The notes under the pieces are model-generated. The model had not been told where the DNA came from. It did no database searches and saw nothing but the letters and a program-made list of their open reading frames with translations. A stretch of 64,000 nucleotides of DNA from Symsagittifera roscoffensis. Taxonomy: Eukaryota; Xenacoelomorpha; Acoela; Convolutidae. Shown in pieces: positions 1 to 10,246 of this stretch. Position 1 is the stretch's first letter. Every line of letters begins with the position of its first letter. The DNA lies in the NCBI RefSeq assembly GCF_963678635.1, contig NC_087068.1:3844001-3908000 (forward strand), given 5' to 3'. Both the position numbers and the translations under genes were made by a program.

Positions 1-850
1 AGGATTTTGTTGGAAACACCAAATTGTGATAACATCAACTTCCAAAAAAGCTTCACGGTTTTTGATGCAACATAAAATTTGAATTGAAAAACATTTTTGA
101 AATTAAAACAGGGATAACCGACTGCGGCGCATGTAGCACAAAATGTTCCGAACACATTCATGAAAAACTACAATAAGAATTTTTTCAAATGAGTTTCGTT
201 TTAAGTGCGTGGTGTGATTAGAGAACTATACAATCGCGTAGAAAGTTGGTGAAGTAGGCATAGGAAGGTAGTGAAGTGTCTTCAAAAAGTAAACAACGAT
301 CAAAAAGTATTTTTAAAGAAAATAATAATTGCCAAGGTAGCCCTGATTGAAACTGCCAAACTTGTTTTTCGAAATGAATTTCAAATTTTAAAAAATATGC
401 CCTTAAACTTTGAATTTGACGAAAAATTTATGATTGGTGCTTTTTTGATAAAATTAACCTAATTTGAGAGGACTGGCTCAATAGGTTAGGTTTTTTTTCG
501 CTGGAAAAGCTGACGCAGAGGCGAAGTGGAAGTTCAAACCACTTGCGATACATCACAAACATGAAAAAACGAAAAGTCGAAAAAAGAATTAGTTGAAAAA
601 CCGGGTTGGAAAAAATATATTTTATTTCTCGATGGAATTTCATCCTGGCTGAACCAGCCAGACATTTCAATATTAAATTGAGAACAAAATTTATAAAGAG
701 AAAACGAAAACTTTGGGAGACAAGTAGAGTCGAAAATGATTTGATGAAAAGTTTTTAAGTCCCTCTTAAAACAACAAAAGCACAACAATTGCACTTGCAA
801 CTACAAAGAAAATTGCACAAGAAACAATCAGTGATGCGGCAATTTAGGCG
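1..850. other. Intergenic, AT-rich, with a weak dispersed repeat
   Basis: No supportable gene. The stretch around 390-500 (ending in 'ggctcaataggttagg') resembles parts of a dispersed repeat better preserved at about 1800-2000 and 13650-13830. A short motif around 515-545 containing 'cagaggcgaagtgga' recurs near 3685 and 13982. The short open frames here are AT-rich and show no domain signature. Confidence 0.4.
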
Positions 851-904
851 GCAAACGTGAGCAGGCAAACGAAAGTCGGACAAATCAGTGTTTACCAGAG
901 AAAA

Positions 905-1085
905 AACAAGGACCGGCCGGGACTCGAACCCCAGGCGACAGCCTTACCTCTAGACCAAGTTGGAAGTCGGAAGTTGTTAAGCTACAATAATAAAGCAAGA
1001 AAAAAAATCAAGAAAAATGTTTTCAAAAACGTTGTTTAGGGGGGAAAAGTCTAGTACCCGATTACAAAACACTCGCTTTCGCATG
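905..1085 (-). repeat. tRNA-derived SINE-like repeat
   Basis: On the minus strand a box A-like motif (TGGTCTAGAGGTAAGG, complement of 942-957) is followed by a box B motif (GGTTCGAGTCC, complement of 920-930), the layout of an internal RNA polymerase III promoter. The two boxes are close together and no cloverleaf with a normal anticodon arm is evident, so this is a tRNA-derived repeat rather than a tRNA gene. The associated motif 'agtctagtaccc' near 1048 recurs near 8770 (as 'agtttagttccc') and at 14727, supporting a dispersed family. Confidence 0.5.
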
Positions 1086-1089
1086 CGTA

Positions 1090-1790
1090 ATATTTTAATT
1101 CCATTTTCGAAATTAGAAGTTGATCAAGATTTTGGGAACTTTTAGTTTTTTGCAGTTCGATTGTGGAGTTTGCCTTCCTTTGAACATAGCAAATGAACTG
1201 ACTTGATAAGAAATCAAAAGTCAAACCGCGAAAAATCAAAAATCAGCGTAAATGAATTTTATATTTTCCTGAAAACAAATTAATAAAAATCACCAAGACC
1301 TACATAATTCATCACTCTCATAAATTTTAACCAGTTTTCCTCGATACAGGGTGAACTTTTTGAAAAATATATAACTCGACCCATTCTGATGAATATTTGT
1401 GGTACCTGAAATTGCGCATTTAAAAAAGAAACAAATATTGGTTCAAAAATTCTGATGACATACTTAACCATTTTTCAAATTTGAGAGGGTTGACGTTTCG
1501 GCTTTTGATAAGATCGAAGTTTCGGCTAAAAAAAAGCACAAAAATACACAATGAAAATTTTGTCATAACTGTTTGAGCGCTAATTATAAAGTCGTGTCGT
1601 ATCTAAAGTTATTCTGCGATGTTCGAGATGCCGTTTTAACCTGTTGGTTGTTATCATCCCAATTCAGTTCTTCGAAAAAAAACATGAGCTATCTGAACAA
1701 AAACATCTTTTTCAAAATAACAAGTTAACTAGTCATAAGATAAAAGGTGCGAAGAAGTAATTCTATAACATAGCGAACAATCAATTAGAA
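1090..1790. other. AT-rich intergenic DNA, nothing recognised
   Basis: No long open frame, no splice-bounded coding stretch and no clear repeat boundaries. I see no function here. Confidence 0.3.
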
Positions 1791-1799
1791 AAGAGACAA

Positions 1800-2000
1800 G
1801 GAACGCAAGGAAACAGAAAAAGACTTAATTTTGAAAAAAACTCGAACTTAAAAGACTCGAGAAAACATATGGCCTCCATACACTTTTCGAGTTTCAAAAG
1901 CAACTTATAATTGACAATTATTCGACAAAATTAACTCAATTTAAGAAACTGGATCAATAATAAGAAAATCTAAATTGAAATCCACTTAAAAACTAGAAGT
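1800..2000. repeat. Dispersed repeat, copy 1 (matches 13650-13830)
   Basis: The two stretches share a series of motifs in the same order: 'aaacagaaaa', then 'atatggcct', then 'actggatcaataa'. They are diverged, with indels. A weaker third copy lies near 390-490. No coding potential or terminal repeats were seen, so the class is unknown; it could be a SINE tail, a MITE or a LINE UTR. Confidence 0.45.
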
Positions 2001-2019
2001 TGGTCACGATTTGTTGGCC

Positions 2020-3560
2020 ACGTTAGTAAGCAAGTGTGGGACTGTGGTCTGATCCCCTCAGACTGGAGCGAAAATGAAACTGTTCATTTTTACAAAGGAA
2101 AAGGTGATCCATTAGAATGCGGATCCTATAGAGGCATCTGAATACTAGAAAACGCATTGAAAATCATCGTAAAACTACTAAAAAAACGTCTGAGACAATT
2201 GACAAAATAGATGACAAGTAATTTGGCTTTATCGGTGGTAGATTAAATACCGGTACCGTTTTTTGATTAAGCAATTGAAGAAAAATCCTGTATCATATAT
2301 TTGTTGATCTCGAAAAAGCCTTCGACCGTGTTCACAGTGAACTGATCCCATGGGCTCCAAGGCAACAGAGATTCCCTGAAAACCTGGTACGATTCATATT
2401 GCGTCCGTACACCGGGTCGAAAATTAGAGTTTGCCAGCCACAAGGATGCAGTGAGTAAATCGAAATGAAAGTAGGCACGCATCAAGGACCCGCAGTTAGC
2501 CTATTGTTATTTATAAAAGTATTGGAGAATACGAGAAACTGTCGTTCCATGTTACCATGGGATCTGCTATATGCAGATGACATTGTGATATCCGCCGAAA
2601 CGGAAACCCAGTCTATGGAGAAGTTTAATAATAGGAACAAAGCTTTGCAAAAACGCGATTTGAAATTAACGTGGATAAGAAAAAGCATTTGATTTCAGGC
2701 CAAAATGTAATCCTCAAAAAACCGGAAAATATCCATGCGCTTGTTGTTCCAAGGGAGTCGGCGCCAATTCAATACGCTGCAATTCTTATAATCAATGGTC
2801 TGAGGAAAATACCTTAATATAAAACTAATTAAGTTTGTCCAAGATGCAATAATCGTCCCAATTATCGCTCAAATCAGAATGCTATCCCTGAATTTGTAAC
2901 CCTGAATACTGTAAAAGAGTTCTGCCATCGGGGTGATATGATTTCCGATAGAGGTGACGCAATACGTGCATGAACGGGCACAAGAAGCATTCGCGACAAA
3001 ATGGCCGCAATTTGCGCCTCTACTGCTGAATAAAGACATTGAATTGATTACAAGGTGTCATATCTACGGAGCTTGTCTCCGGCCATTTCTGACGTACTGC
3101 TTTGAAACCTGGGCGCAGACCAAGGCCAATTCCAGCTCTCTTTAGAGTGCTGATTTGAAAACTTTGCGTAAGATTACAGGAGTTACTTATAAAGACCGAG
3201 TTACCAACGAAGCCGTAATTAAAATGACAGGTCTTGTTGATCTGCACTAGCTACAAGCGCGGTCACGGCTACCATGGTTTGGCAAAGTTCACCAGAGAGG
3301 AACTAACCATGCGCTAAAATCATCATATCAAGTTTCAGTCTGAAGGCAAAGACCAGCAGGAAGACCTAAAAACGCTGGATAGATTGTGTTAAACGAGACC
3401 TGAACACTTTAGGCCTCCAATCCACAGACTGCCTTGATCAAATGGCATGGAAAACGAGTTATCCTCCTTTAAATATGTTGAATGCTACTCAGAATGCCCT
3501 CATCTGGACCATTGCTAACGCACTTTCCGAATGTCCAACCCGCCACAAGGGAACAAACGC
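2020..3560 (+). pseudogene. Decayed LINE reverse transcriptase (ORF2 relic)
   Basis: Frame-broken pieces on the plus strand follow the order of a non-LTR reverse transcriptase. A leading segment reads YKGKGDPLECGSYRGI (about 2090-2140). Motif A reads FVDLEKAFDRV (about 2300-2335). A motif B-like segment reads KVGTHQGP (about 2468). The catalytic motif reads LLYADDIVIS (about 2557-2590). Downstream come a 'TYCFETWAQTK' block (about 3100) and a C-terminal 'RPAGRPKNAG' block (about 3350). Several stop codons and frameshifts mean it is dead. The sequence ends near an (AGT)n tract at 3563. The wording fits the RTE/Proto-like end of LINE diversity, but the clade is uncertain. Confidence 0.8.
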
Positions 3561-3629
3561 ATTAGGAGTAGTAGTAGTTCCACGTTTGTATTTGGAGAGC
3601 GCAATTCACCTAACTTTATTCAGATGAAA

Positions 3630-4170
3630 TGAATTAAACTCGAAAAGTGTATGAACATAAGTGCATTCAAAAATTTATTACACAGAGGCGAAGCTTCGCT
3701 TTGCAAACACTTGCGAGAACAAAAAAAGCAGCTCTATATAGTCAATAATAAAAATTAGAAATAAGCCTCGAATTAGAAAACAATTCAGCTACCTCTTAGA
3801 TTCCAACCTGCTACCTAGAGATAAAGAGTCTCATACCCTATCCATTCAGCCGCGGACGCTAAATAGGTAATAGCCACACACTAGTCCCAAATAAAGCAGA
3901 AAACAGATGCTATGCAATTTCCAATGCTACAGTGAAATTTCAAAATAAGTGAAAAATTTTAACGAACACTTTTATTTGCGAGATAGGTTCGTAACAATTC
4001 ACTAAGCTGAAGCTAGTCTAAATGTGTAGGAATGCACATCTGTAATTATGTGAGCATTTCAAGACTTTTCCAGAATAACAAAAAATCACCAAGACGTATA
4101 TAAGTCTTCAATACGTTCATCGACTCTAAAAACGAAGCAAATGTTCTTCAAAGAAATTTCTTATATATTT
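3630..4170. other. AT-rich intergenic DNA
   Basis: Contains another copy of the short motif 'cagaggcgaag' near 3684, shared with about 517 and 13982. Otherwise nothing recognisable. Confidence 0.3.
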
Positions 4171-4326
4171 TTTAAAATTGCATCAGGTGTTTGAGAAAAA
4201 GTATATGAATTGTAAGACCAGCGTTTCGTGTTTTTTTTGTCGATACGGGTTTGTTTTTAAAATTAAAACCAAAATATACATCCGCTGCGACAGTCCATTT
4301 TTCTGATGTACTGTCATTTAACAAAC

Positions 4327-4507
4327 CTTTATGTGTGGATGGGAAGAGACTGCCTCCGGACGAAGAGTGTCGCGGTTGACTGGATGAGTTGAGGTGGTGA
4401 ATTGTATTTGTGTTCACACTCGGACTGCGCGACTCTCTTCTTGGCTTCCCAATATCGTAGTCCATACTCCCACGTGCGACGACCGAAACGGGGGATCTCA
4501 GATTCAA
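4327..4507 (-). CDS. Possible coding exon, Ser/Arg-rich, unknown gene
   Basis: This island has a more GC-rich, coding-like composition than its surroundings. The minus-strand frame reads a serine- and arginine-rich peptide containing KPRRESRSPSVNTN and then SSSQPRHSSSGGSLFPSTHK, the texture of a disordered region. A donor-like AAAG|GTTTGT follows at 4326. The acceptor side is not convincing: there is no good pyrimidine tract upstream on the minus strand. The opposite strand is also open (from 4394), so strand assignment rests on composition. It is downstream of the acyltransferase stop codon and would belong to another gene. No family recognised. Confidence 0.25.
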
Positions 4508-4679
4508 GGTCTCAATTATGATGTATTCTCATTCTGTTTGTGTGTTTCTCTCCTTGTTTTAGTTATAGAAATTCGTCATGACTTGAAAGAGAAAATTTCT
4601 GAGCTGAACTTGCATCTTCGAACATTAAAAGGCCTGAAAATAGTAAAACATATCTTCATTAGCAAAAGCTAGACAACTT

Positions 4680-5960
4680 TATAAGTTTGAACCTCAGTAT
4701 TTTTTGAGAAAAGATTTGATTTCTATAGGTGAACTCGAATATTTAAGCTACAAATAAATAATTCATAAATAAATTTGACATCAATAAATGATGTGATGTG
4801 ACACATTCAATGGAAAAAGGATATATTTTTACTAACATCAACTATTTCCGAATAACAAACAACGAAACACAGTTGGGAAACACTTCGAAACTATTCAAGG
4901 AACATTTTATTGCCAGCAAAAACAAACATGGAATGAAAAAGAGGCTAACATAAGTCTGGAAGTGAACTACTTAATTTAATATGACGTCTTGATTTCTAAA
5001 TATTTTTTAAATAAATGCACACGATGAAGTAATACAGAATTAGCACCTGCTTTGCGGAATTATTTACAAATTGTTATTCCATTAATTAGCAAGCCATTAT
5101 TTGTGACCTTTCTGGTTCGAACTTTGAAGCTACAGACATTTCGGGTCTTTTTTTCAGTCCCCTCCCCTAAATCATTAAAAATTTGGACAAAAACTTTTAT
5201 TCCAAAAGCAATCGGATCTTGCATCCTAACTGAGATGCCTTTATAGAGATGATCGGCAATCAATTTTTTCAATTTTACCGACATAATTTTCAGTAATAAG
5301 AGTTCAAATAACGTCTGATAGTGCGAAAATGATTCGCCTAACTTTTCGTTATCTGTACTAATTTGTAGCTGTGATGATTTTCAATTCATTTTGAGGTCAA
5401 AAAAAATTTAAAATGATAACCTCATTTTTTTTGGGAGGTGGAGATCAACAAAAAATACCTGAAATTTTTACACCGATATTTTGCGATGTCTCAGAAAAAG
5501 TTGTTTCAGCTACTAGTGATTTTGTCAAAAAAAAATCAGTATTGAAGTTTTTGAACAGATAAGCGATTAGCTCCACCTATCTAAGCATCAAACCCTCAAG
5601 AGGGCTGCAAAAAATTCGAAACTCAGTAGCTGAACATAAACTATAAGTAAGCTAAATTTTAATGCACGAATGAATTGTGATAGATGACGAACAAACTGAA
5701 CTGTTTTTGGGTTAAGACTGATAGTCTAACCCCTGAAAAGAAAGCTGCTTAACACACGCACGCACTAAGGATCTTAAATATACACTAGGGTGAATTTGGG
5801 TGGCATTCAGTAAAGCGGAAAGTCAGTAAGTTTGAATATCAGTTAATTTAATTACATACCTTAATTAAATGCACCAAATATTTAGTGGTTTATGGAATGG
5901 ATAAAGCGTCGCAAGATTTATAGTGAGGCGGAAGCCAATTCCATCTTTCCAGATTAAACA
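4680..5960. other. AT-rich intergenic DNA
   Basis: Only short, overlapping open frames on both strands with no domain signature. I see nothing here that can be named. Confidence 0.3.
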
Positions 5961-5964
5961 TTCC

Positions 5965-6182
5965 GGATCTACTTAACAATCTCCACCCCTTTCAAGAAAG
6001 GGGGAGGGGGAAGATTGTTAAGTAGATCAAAATAGTCAATTTTTCGACCAATCAGAATGCAGCAAAAACTCTAACTCTCAGTAGAAAGCTCAGTGCTAAT
6101 TTACTGTATTTATTTATAGGGGTGAAGATTATTAAATAGGTACCATAGGGGGGGGGGGGGGGGGAGATTGTTTAGTAGATCC
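5965..6182. mobile_element. Foldback MITE with GGATC termini and 8-bp target-site duplication
   Basis: The left end GGATCTACTTAACAATCTCC (5965-5984) is the near inverse of the right end GGAGATTGTTTAGTAGATCC (6163-6182). An internal inverse copy at about 6009-6028 makes the left 64 bp a hairpin on its own. A long G run precedes the right end. The flanking 8-mers AACATTCC (5957-5964) and AATATTCC (6183-6190) match at 7 of 8 positions, consistent with an old target-site duplication. The element lies just past the 3' end of the acyltransferase gene. A related sequence is at about 45545-45700. Confidence 0.7.
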
Positions 6183-6493
6183 AATATTCCCTCAGAAGTT
6201 TATCATACGCGACCAATCTCTAATAATGGTACAATAAAAAAGGAATTTCCGTTTTACTGACATGCCATCGGTGAATAGATAATAACGGATGGTCCAACTT
6301 TCATTGGCCGGCCGAATAAATTACAAATTATTATTACCAAATTTTGAATTTGAATTTCGGCTATTTACACACTTATTGATTGCTCTTTCAACTGATTGCA
6401 CCAAATAGATTGTAAAGCTCTTTTTTGGTCCCTTTGCCTTTTAGAGTCAGAGTTTCGTATAGCAAAAAAATTATGGTGTCTTGGCATCTTGAT

Positions 6494-7384
6494 TTAATCT
6501 GCAGCTTGCGTGAAATCATCTGAGTCATCTACTGGCAGTTCCAGCAGCCCCCCGTATGCCTTTTTCTTCGTATCGTCGCCTTGACTAATCACAGAGGAAG
6601 TCTTGCTGTGTTCTTTCGACGTGGAAACAAACATTTGGCCACTAATTCCTGAGGCGGATTTTGAGGTAGTAGCTCCGACTGATTCGGCCACCTCTGAATT
6701 TACAATTTCTCCACTTTTATCGTCTCTCGCTGCTGCTAACTTCAGTCCCTCGTATCTATTCAAAACTAGAGACACCACCTCTTGAATTGCACTGCTCAAC
6801 TCCGCCATTGATTCGTCCGTATACATGGCCGTAGGGTAGCTCATAGTAATATGTACCTTGTTCTTAATGGTCACTACAATGAAGTTTATACAGTAAATGA
6901 ATCTCGATATATCAATTGCTGCGACCAGAGACTGGATTTCCACATGTTTTGGATCCGAATCAACTCTGCCCAGGTTGGAAAAGCCGGCAAACGAGCTTCT
7001 ACCTTCTGCGAAGTCTTTGCTTTTGATGAAGCTGAACAATCGTTTGGCTTTAACTGGGTCTGCAAATGCCTGTAGGTAATATGCAACAGACTTCAACGTC
7101 ACCATACTAGCCGATCGCTTCCGAATAACATCGGTTATGAATTTGGCGTGTGATTTGGAGTAGTCTATAAGGCAATCAGCTATGAAGCTAAGGTTCTGTG
7201 AGGTTGCACTATGTCCAGCAGGACTTCCAACATCGTTCGAGTTGGGCGCATCTGTAGCTGAGGTGGATCTTCTTCTGCTCCTGTTTCTGTATTTCTTCTC
7301 ATTGAAAGAGCGCGCAAGAAACAGAACGGGCATCGTGGCTCCAATGTAGTTCGTCACGTACTTGGTTCTGTTAGAATAACTATC
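6494..7384 (-). CDS. Acyltransferase (condensation/CAT-like superfamily), exon 3 (C-terminal half)
   Basis: Terminal exon of a three-exon gene. It enters at an acceptor 'tttgtgtttag|GAT' (first base 7384) in phase 0 and ends at TAA (6496-6494), giving 296 codons plus stop. It opens with DSYSNRTKYVTNYIGAT, followed by an Arg/Ser/Asn-rich insert that looks like a disordered loop. A segment 'FSNLGRVDSD' then resembles the 'SNLG' turn of the C-terminal lobe of condensation/alcohol-acetyltransferase folds. Next comes a beta-rich stretch 'VHITMSYPTAMYTDESMAEL', matching the final strand-and-helix part of that fold. The last 60 or so residues are serine-, lysine- and acid-rich and probably a tail. 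Enzyme substrate cannot be told from sequence. Confidence 0.7.
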   Translation of the reverse strand, partial: DSYSNRTKYVTNYIGATMPVLFLARSFNEKKYRNRSRRRSTSATDAPNSNDVGSPAGHSATSQNLSFIADCLIDYSKSHAKFITDVIRKRSASMVTLKSVAYYLQAFADPVKAKRLFSFIKSKDFAEGRSSFAGFSNLGRVDSDPKHVEIQSLVAAIDISRFIYCINFIVVTIKNKVHITMSYPTAMYTDESMAELSSAIQEVVSLVLNRYEGLKLAAARDDKSGEIVNSEVAESVGATTSKSASGISGQMFVSTSKEHSKTSSVISQGDDTKKKAYGGLLELPVDDSDDFTQAAD

Positions 7385-7585
7385 CTAAACACAAAATCAA
7401 ATTTCTAGTTTTAAAAAAAAAGTCAATTCGAAGCATACTCCTCTCAACTATTCGTACAATTCAGATTTGAAAGAAAACTCTTGTAAAATTTTATTTTAAA
7501 AATCGGGTATACTTCTTTAAACTTTCGATAGCTAAATTGAAATCCACAATACACTGAAATTAATGCATCGCCAACTACGACTGAC
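7385..7585 (-). other. Intron 2 of the acyltransferase gene (start and end given in transcript order)
   Basis: Short intron of about 200 bp with GTCAGT at its 5' end and TTTAG at its 3' end, strongly AT-rich compared with the flanking exons. It contains nothing else recognised. Confidence 0.6.
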
Positions 7586-8048
7586 CTTGAAATACATGCG
7601 CGTGTCCCTGAGGCAATCGAAGGCCATCAGTTTACTCGGCCAGTCGAACCCTTTGAAGGCGTACTTCATCATACCCATAGCTAGAAGAGACATAAGGAAC
7701 CCACTGAACGACAGCTTGTGTTCCTTTCGAAACTTCTGGAACAGTTCCAACTGTCGTTCCTCCAGCAAGAAATACTGATGGGAAACTCCAGATAGTCCAG
7801 CCATTTCTCTCGCATTGTGATTTGTCCAACCTCTGGGCTTGAACTTATCCAGACGCAGCATGTTTCGCACAGGGTAGTAGTTCGGCAGACTTTTCTTCAC
7901 AGAAGCGAAAGTTTCCACGAAGCGAATCCCAACGGATGCAAACTGGCGCAACACCCATACAAATTTTGCTTCCGGCACTAAATCTTCGTAAGGCGCAGAC
8001 AACGCGATCGGTTCAAACTCTGGCATCTTACGAGTCGCCACGAATTCG
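7586..8048 (-). CDS. Acyltransferase (condensation/CAT-like superfamily), exon 2 (middle)
   Basis: Internal exon of 463 nt. It is bounded by an acceptor 'gatttttag|CGAATTC' (first base 8048) and a donor 'TTTCAAG|GTCAGT' (last base 7586). Exon 1 leaves two bases (AG) and the first C of this exon completes a serine codon, so the frame joins without a break; the exon ends in phase 0 and joins exon 3. It encodes the linker and start of the second lobe, including 'KEHKLSFSGFLMSLLAMGMMKYA', the sort of helix found where CAT-like enzymes begin their C-terminal subdomain. A long open frame with clean junctions and no stops argues that the gene is functional. Confidence 0.7.
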
Positions 8049-8164
8049 CTAAAAATCATGGACATAGTTAAGGATCAAATTTGAGCACAGAAAAACGTAG
8101 TGTTTAACTTTGCCATACATTTTGCGAAGTTTCTTTTGTGATTGTTTGAAACTCACCGAGTAGA

Positions 8165-8339
8165 GCGACAATTCGTAAAAAGCGACGATTTGTAATAAGC
8201 GACAATTCGTAAGCGATGCACTTGCAAGTAGAATACGCTGCGCTTAAATACGTCACGAGAAGAAGAGGAATACTGCGCGTGAATCAGTGTTCCCCGCTTA
8301 ATTTACTGTTGCAAATTGTCGGTAGTTACGAATTGTCGC
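8165..8339. mobile_element. Small MITE with GCGACAATTCGTAA inverted ends, copy 1
   Basis: A 14-bp perfect inverted repeat, GCGACAATTCGTAA at 8165-8178 and its complement at 8326-8339, bounds about 175 bp. The left end carries two further copies of the same motif close together (around 8181 and 8199). The interior contains 'gaatcagtgttccccgcttaattt', with a clear diverged counterpart near 60400. It sits in intron 1 of the acyltransferase gene, about 120 bp upstream of exon 2. A non-autonomous DNA transposon is the simplest reading. Confidence 0.6.
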
Positions 8340-8489
8340 CTTACGGCAAAATAGGTTAAATAAGCAGATAAAACTTAAGCCAAAACGAATTAGGCCAAAT
8401 AAAGCTTTCAAACAAAACAACTATACAAAGTAAGGGTCAGTAAATTACAAATCACAGGTGTAAATCGACAACACTTGCAACGACAATGA

Positions 8490-8830
8490 GAATGGCTTGA
8501 GCACACGTAAACTCTGCAATGTAGCAACTAAACCGGCAAAACATAATCAGATTAACGAAATACCGACATTTCATTTTTTCCCGGACACTTTTTTCTCATA
8601 TTTTCATACATGCTGAAAAACAACGAGGTCCTACAGGGACTCGAACTCCAGACGTAACGGAGCAAAATCAATTTTGTTCCTTCTAGACAAGTGAGAAAGC
8701 GTCAGCAAGCCTTAAGGTTAACAACAAAGCCAGTTCAATTTCTTGCAAATTTGTAAGAAAAGTTGCTACGGGAAAAGTTTAGTTCCCGATTACAAGACAC
8801 TTGCTCTCACAAGTGCAAAAAATTGAGAAG
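8490..8830 (-). repeat. tRNA-derived SINE-like repeat, second copy
   Basis: On the minus strand a degenerate box B (complement of GGGACTCGAACTCC at 8636-8649) and a box A-like 'cttgtctagaagg' (around 8679-8691) recur with the same neighbouring motif ('agtttagttcccgattacaa' near 8770) seen in the copy at 905-1085. The upstream 'gcaactaaaccggcaaaacata' is related to sequences near 16245 and 32870. Confidence 0.45.
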
Positions 8831-9429
8831 ATGAGGAACTCAACCCTTTACCAGCTTAACATTTATTGCAACATTAAGTCGGTTTAATTCAGTATGATCT
8901 CCCCTACACTTTGATATGTAATAATCAGAATTTAAATCGTAATGTTTTTTGCCCGATCAAATTAAATTATAGAAACTATGTAGCACTAATTTACAGCGGA
9001 GTTTTGCATTTCTTATGATACAAAAATCATTACTTTTGATAAAGAAAACTATAAACCAGTATTAAAGCGTACACAATGATTGTGAAAAAAACTGCTGCAT
9101 TTTCAACCAAAAAAACAGATCAGCCATCGTACGAATTTTCATTTAAAAAAATTGAAACTCCGTTTCAGCCCCTTCCCATTCTTCTTGAAGGTACAACCAA
9201 GTAAAATACACTTTGGTCTTTGAAATGAGGTTTTATGAGAAAACTAAACCGATATAACATCCGCCGAAACCATTAAAGCCGTTAGAGTTGGTTTATAAAC
9301 AAGAAAAATGAGTTTTTGGACAAAACAAGAATTCAGAATGTGGACATGCGCATACGAAAGCTGTTAAACTGATAGTCTGTTGTTGTGATAAACAGCCTTT
9401 TAGCCTAATTGTTGTGATAAACTTATTAA
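8831..9429. other. Intron 1 sequence left of the resident retrotransposon
   Basis: AT-rich, with no coding signature. Composition becomes markedly more GC-rich at about 9430, which I take as the left limit of the inserted element. Confidence 0.35.
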
Positions 9430-9661
9430 ATAGTTTGAGATGGGTATGTGCTGGTGATCACCTGGCTGGACGTTGCACACTTCCTGACCTGCCCGAAGTG
9501 GACCACTGGTCTTCAGGTAGCGTGCCATCCACGATCTGGCCTGGACCCCGCACTGGAATTCTGGTCTCCTGGTGTGGAACCCGTAGCCCGATCTTGACTC
9601 TGGCTCTCCCCTTCTGCCTTCGTTATCTCTACGTCTGGGTGAGACCCCTCCTACGTTAGGC

Positions 9662-10243
9662 ATGCAATTGTTTGCCTCTTTCTTCTCGACCGTGTTTCTG
9701 GTTTTAGCTTTCAACCGTGTGCAGAACGGTCACACCCCTGTTGGATCTACTCACATGCTGCTGCTGGCTCGCGAGAAACCTGATCCACAATCACGACAAG
9801 AACTGCGGTCACGCAAGTTTAAACTCAACTCAAAGCTGTCGTTTTATAACATTTCTATGCTCCTTCTTTTATGCGCTGGTGATATTGAAAGTAATCCTGG
9901 CCCGGCTGTCGACCCTACTCAGTTGTTCAGATTTGTTAACGCCGCGGAGATCTTAGTCGGGTCGTCTGTGGCCATCTCGGACCTAACCTCCGGTATCTAT
10001 GATGCTTCTATCCTCAAAGTTGACAACGATCGCTTCTTTGCTCACTTTCGTGGTTGGAATAAAAGCTATGACTCCTGGGTCAACCTTGATCAAATTTTCC
10101 GGCTCCCTGATGGTTATGTTCCGATAGGCCGGAATTCTCGCGGTCCTATTTGCCTTCTCCCGCCTCCTGTTTCCAGTCCTATCTCTGTCGCTTTAACGAG
10201 TTCTCCTTCTCGGGATGCTCCTGTTAGCTCTGGCCTCTCTTAA
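9662..10243 (+). CDS. Retrotransposon ORF1: 2A-like motif plus chromo-barrel domain
   Basis: 193 residues. Residues 1-19 are strongly hydrophobic (LFASFFSTVFLVLAF), resembling a signal or anchor. Residues 66-81 end in LCAGDIESNPGP, the 2A-type recoding motif (D-x-E-x-N-P-G-P), at which ribosomes fail to form the Gly80-Pro81 bond. The product after it starts at Pro81. Residues about 98-150 read like a chromo-barrel (Tudor-knot) domain of the MRG15/MSL3/Eaf3 type: YDASILKV, then FFAHFRGWNKSYDSWV, with aromatic Trp132 and Trp139 as in the family. Proline- and serine-rich sequence follows to the stop. The TAA is followed by GGG and then ORF2's ATG in the same frame. Binding of methylated histone is inferred only from the family. 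Confidence 0.75.
   Translation: MQLFASFFSTVFLVLAFNRVQNGHTPVGSTHMLLLAREKPDPQSRQELRSRKFKLNSKLSFYNISMLLLLCAGDIESNPGPAVDPTQLFRFVNAAEILVGSSVAISDLTSGIYDASILKVDNDRFFAHFRGWNKSYDSWVNLDQIFRLPDGYVPIGRNSRGPICLLPPPVSSPISVALTSSPSRDAPVSSGLS
9857..9904 (+). promoter_or_regulatory. 2A-like translational recoding site
   Basis: Codes for a hydrophobic stretch (MLLLLCAG) and then DIESNPGP. The consensus residues D, E, N-P-G and P are all present. The skipped peptide bond lies between the glycine codon ending at 9901 and the proline codon at 9902-9904. 2A sequences are known in several non-LTR retrotransposons, usually near the N-terminus as here. Confidence 0.85.
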
Positions 10244-10246
10244 GGG

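Noticed and set aside
910-965. tRNA gene on the minus strand
   Set aside because: Box A and box B are present but too close, with no acceptor stem or normal anticodon arm; the same text recurs in other repeats, so I treat it as a SINE.
4394-4672. 92-codon plus-strand frame
   Set aside because: Overlaps the better-looking minus-strand exon candidate; its second half is AT-rich noise without a motif.
9414-9659. 81-codon open frame in the retrotransposon leader
   Set aside because: Different frame from ORF1, no motif, and located where a 5' untranslated region is expected.
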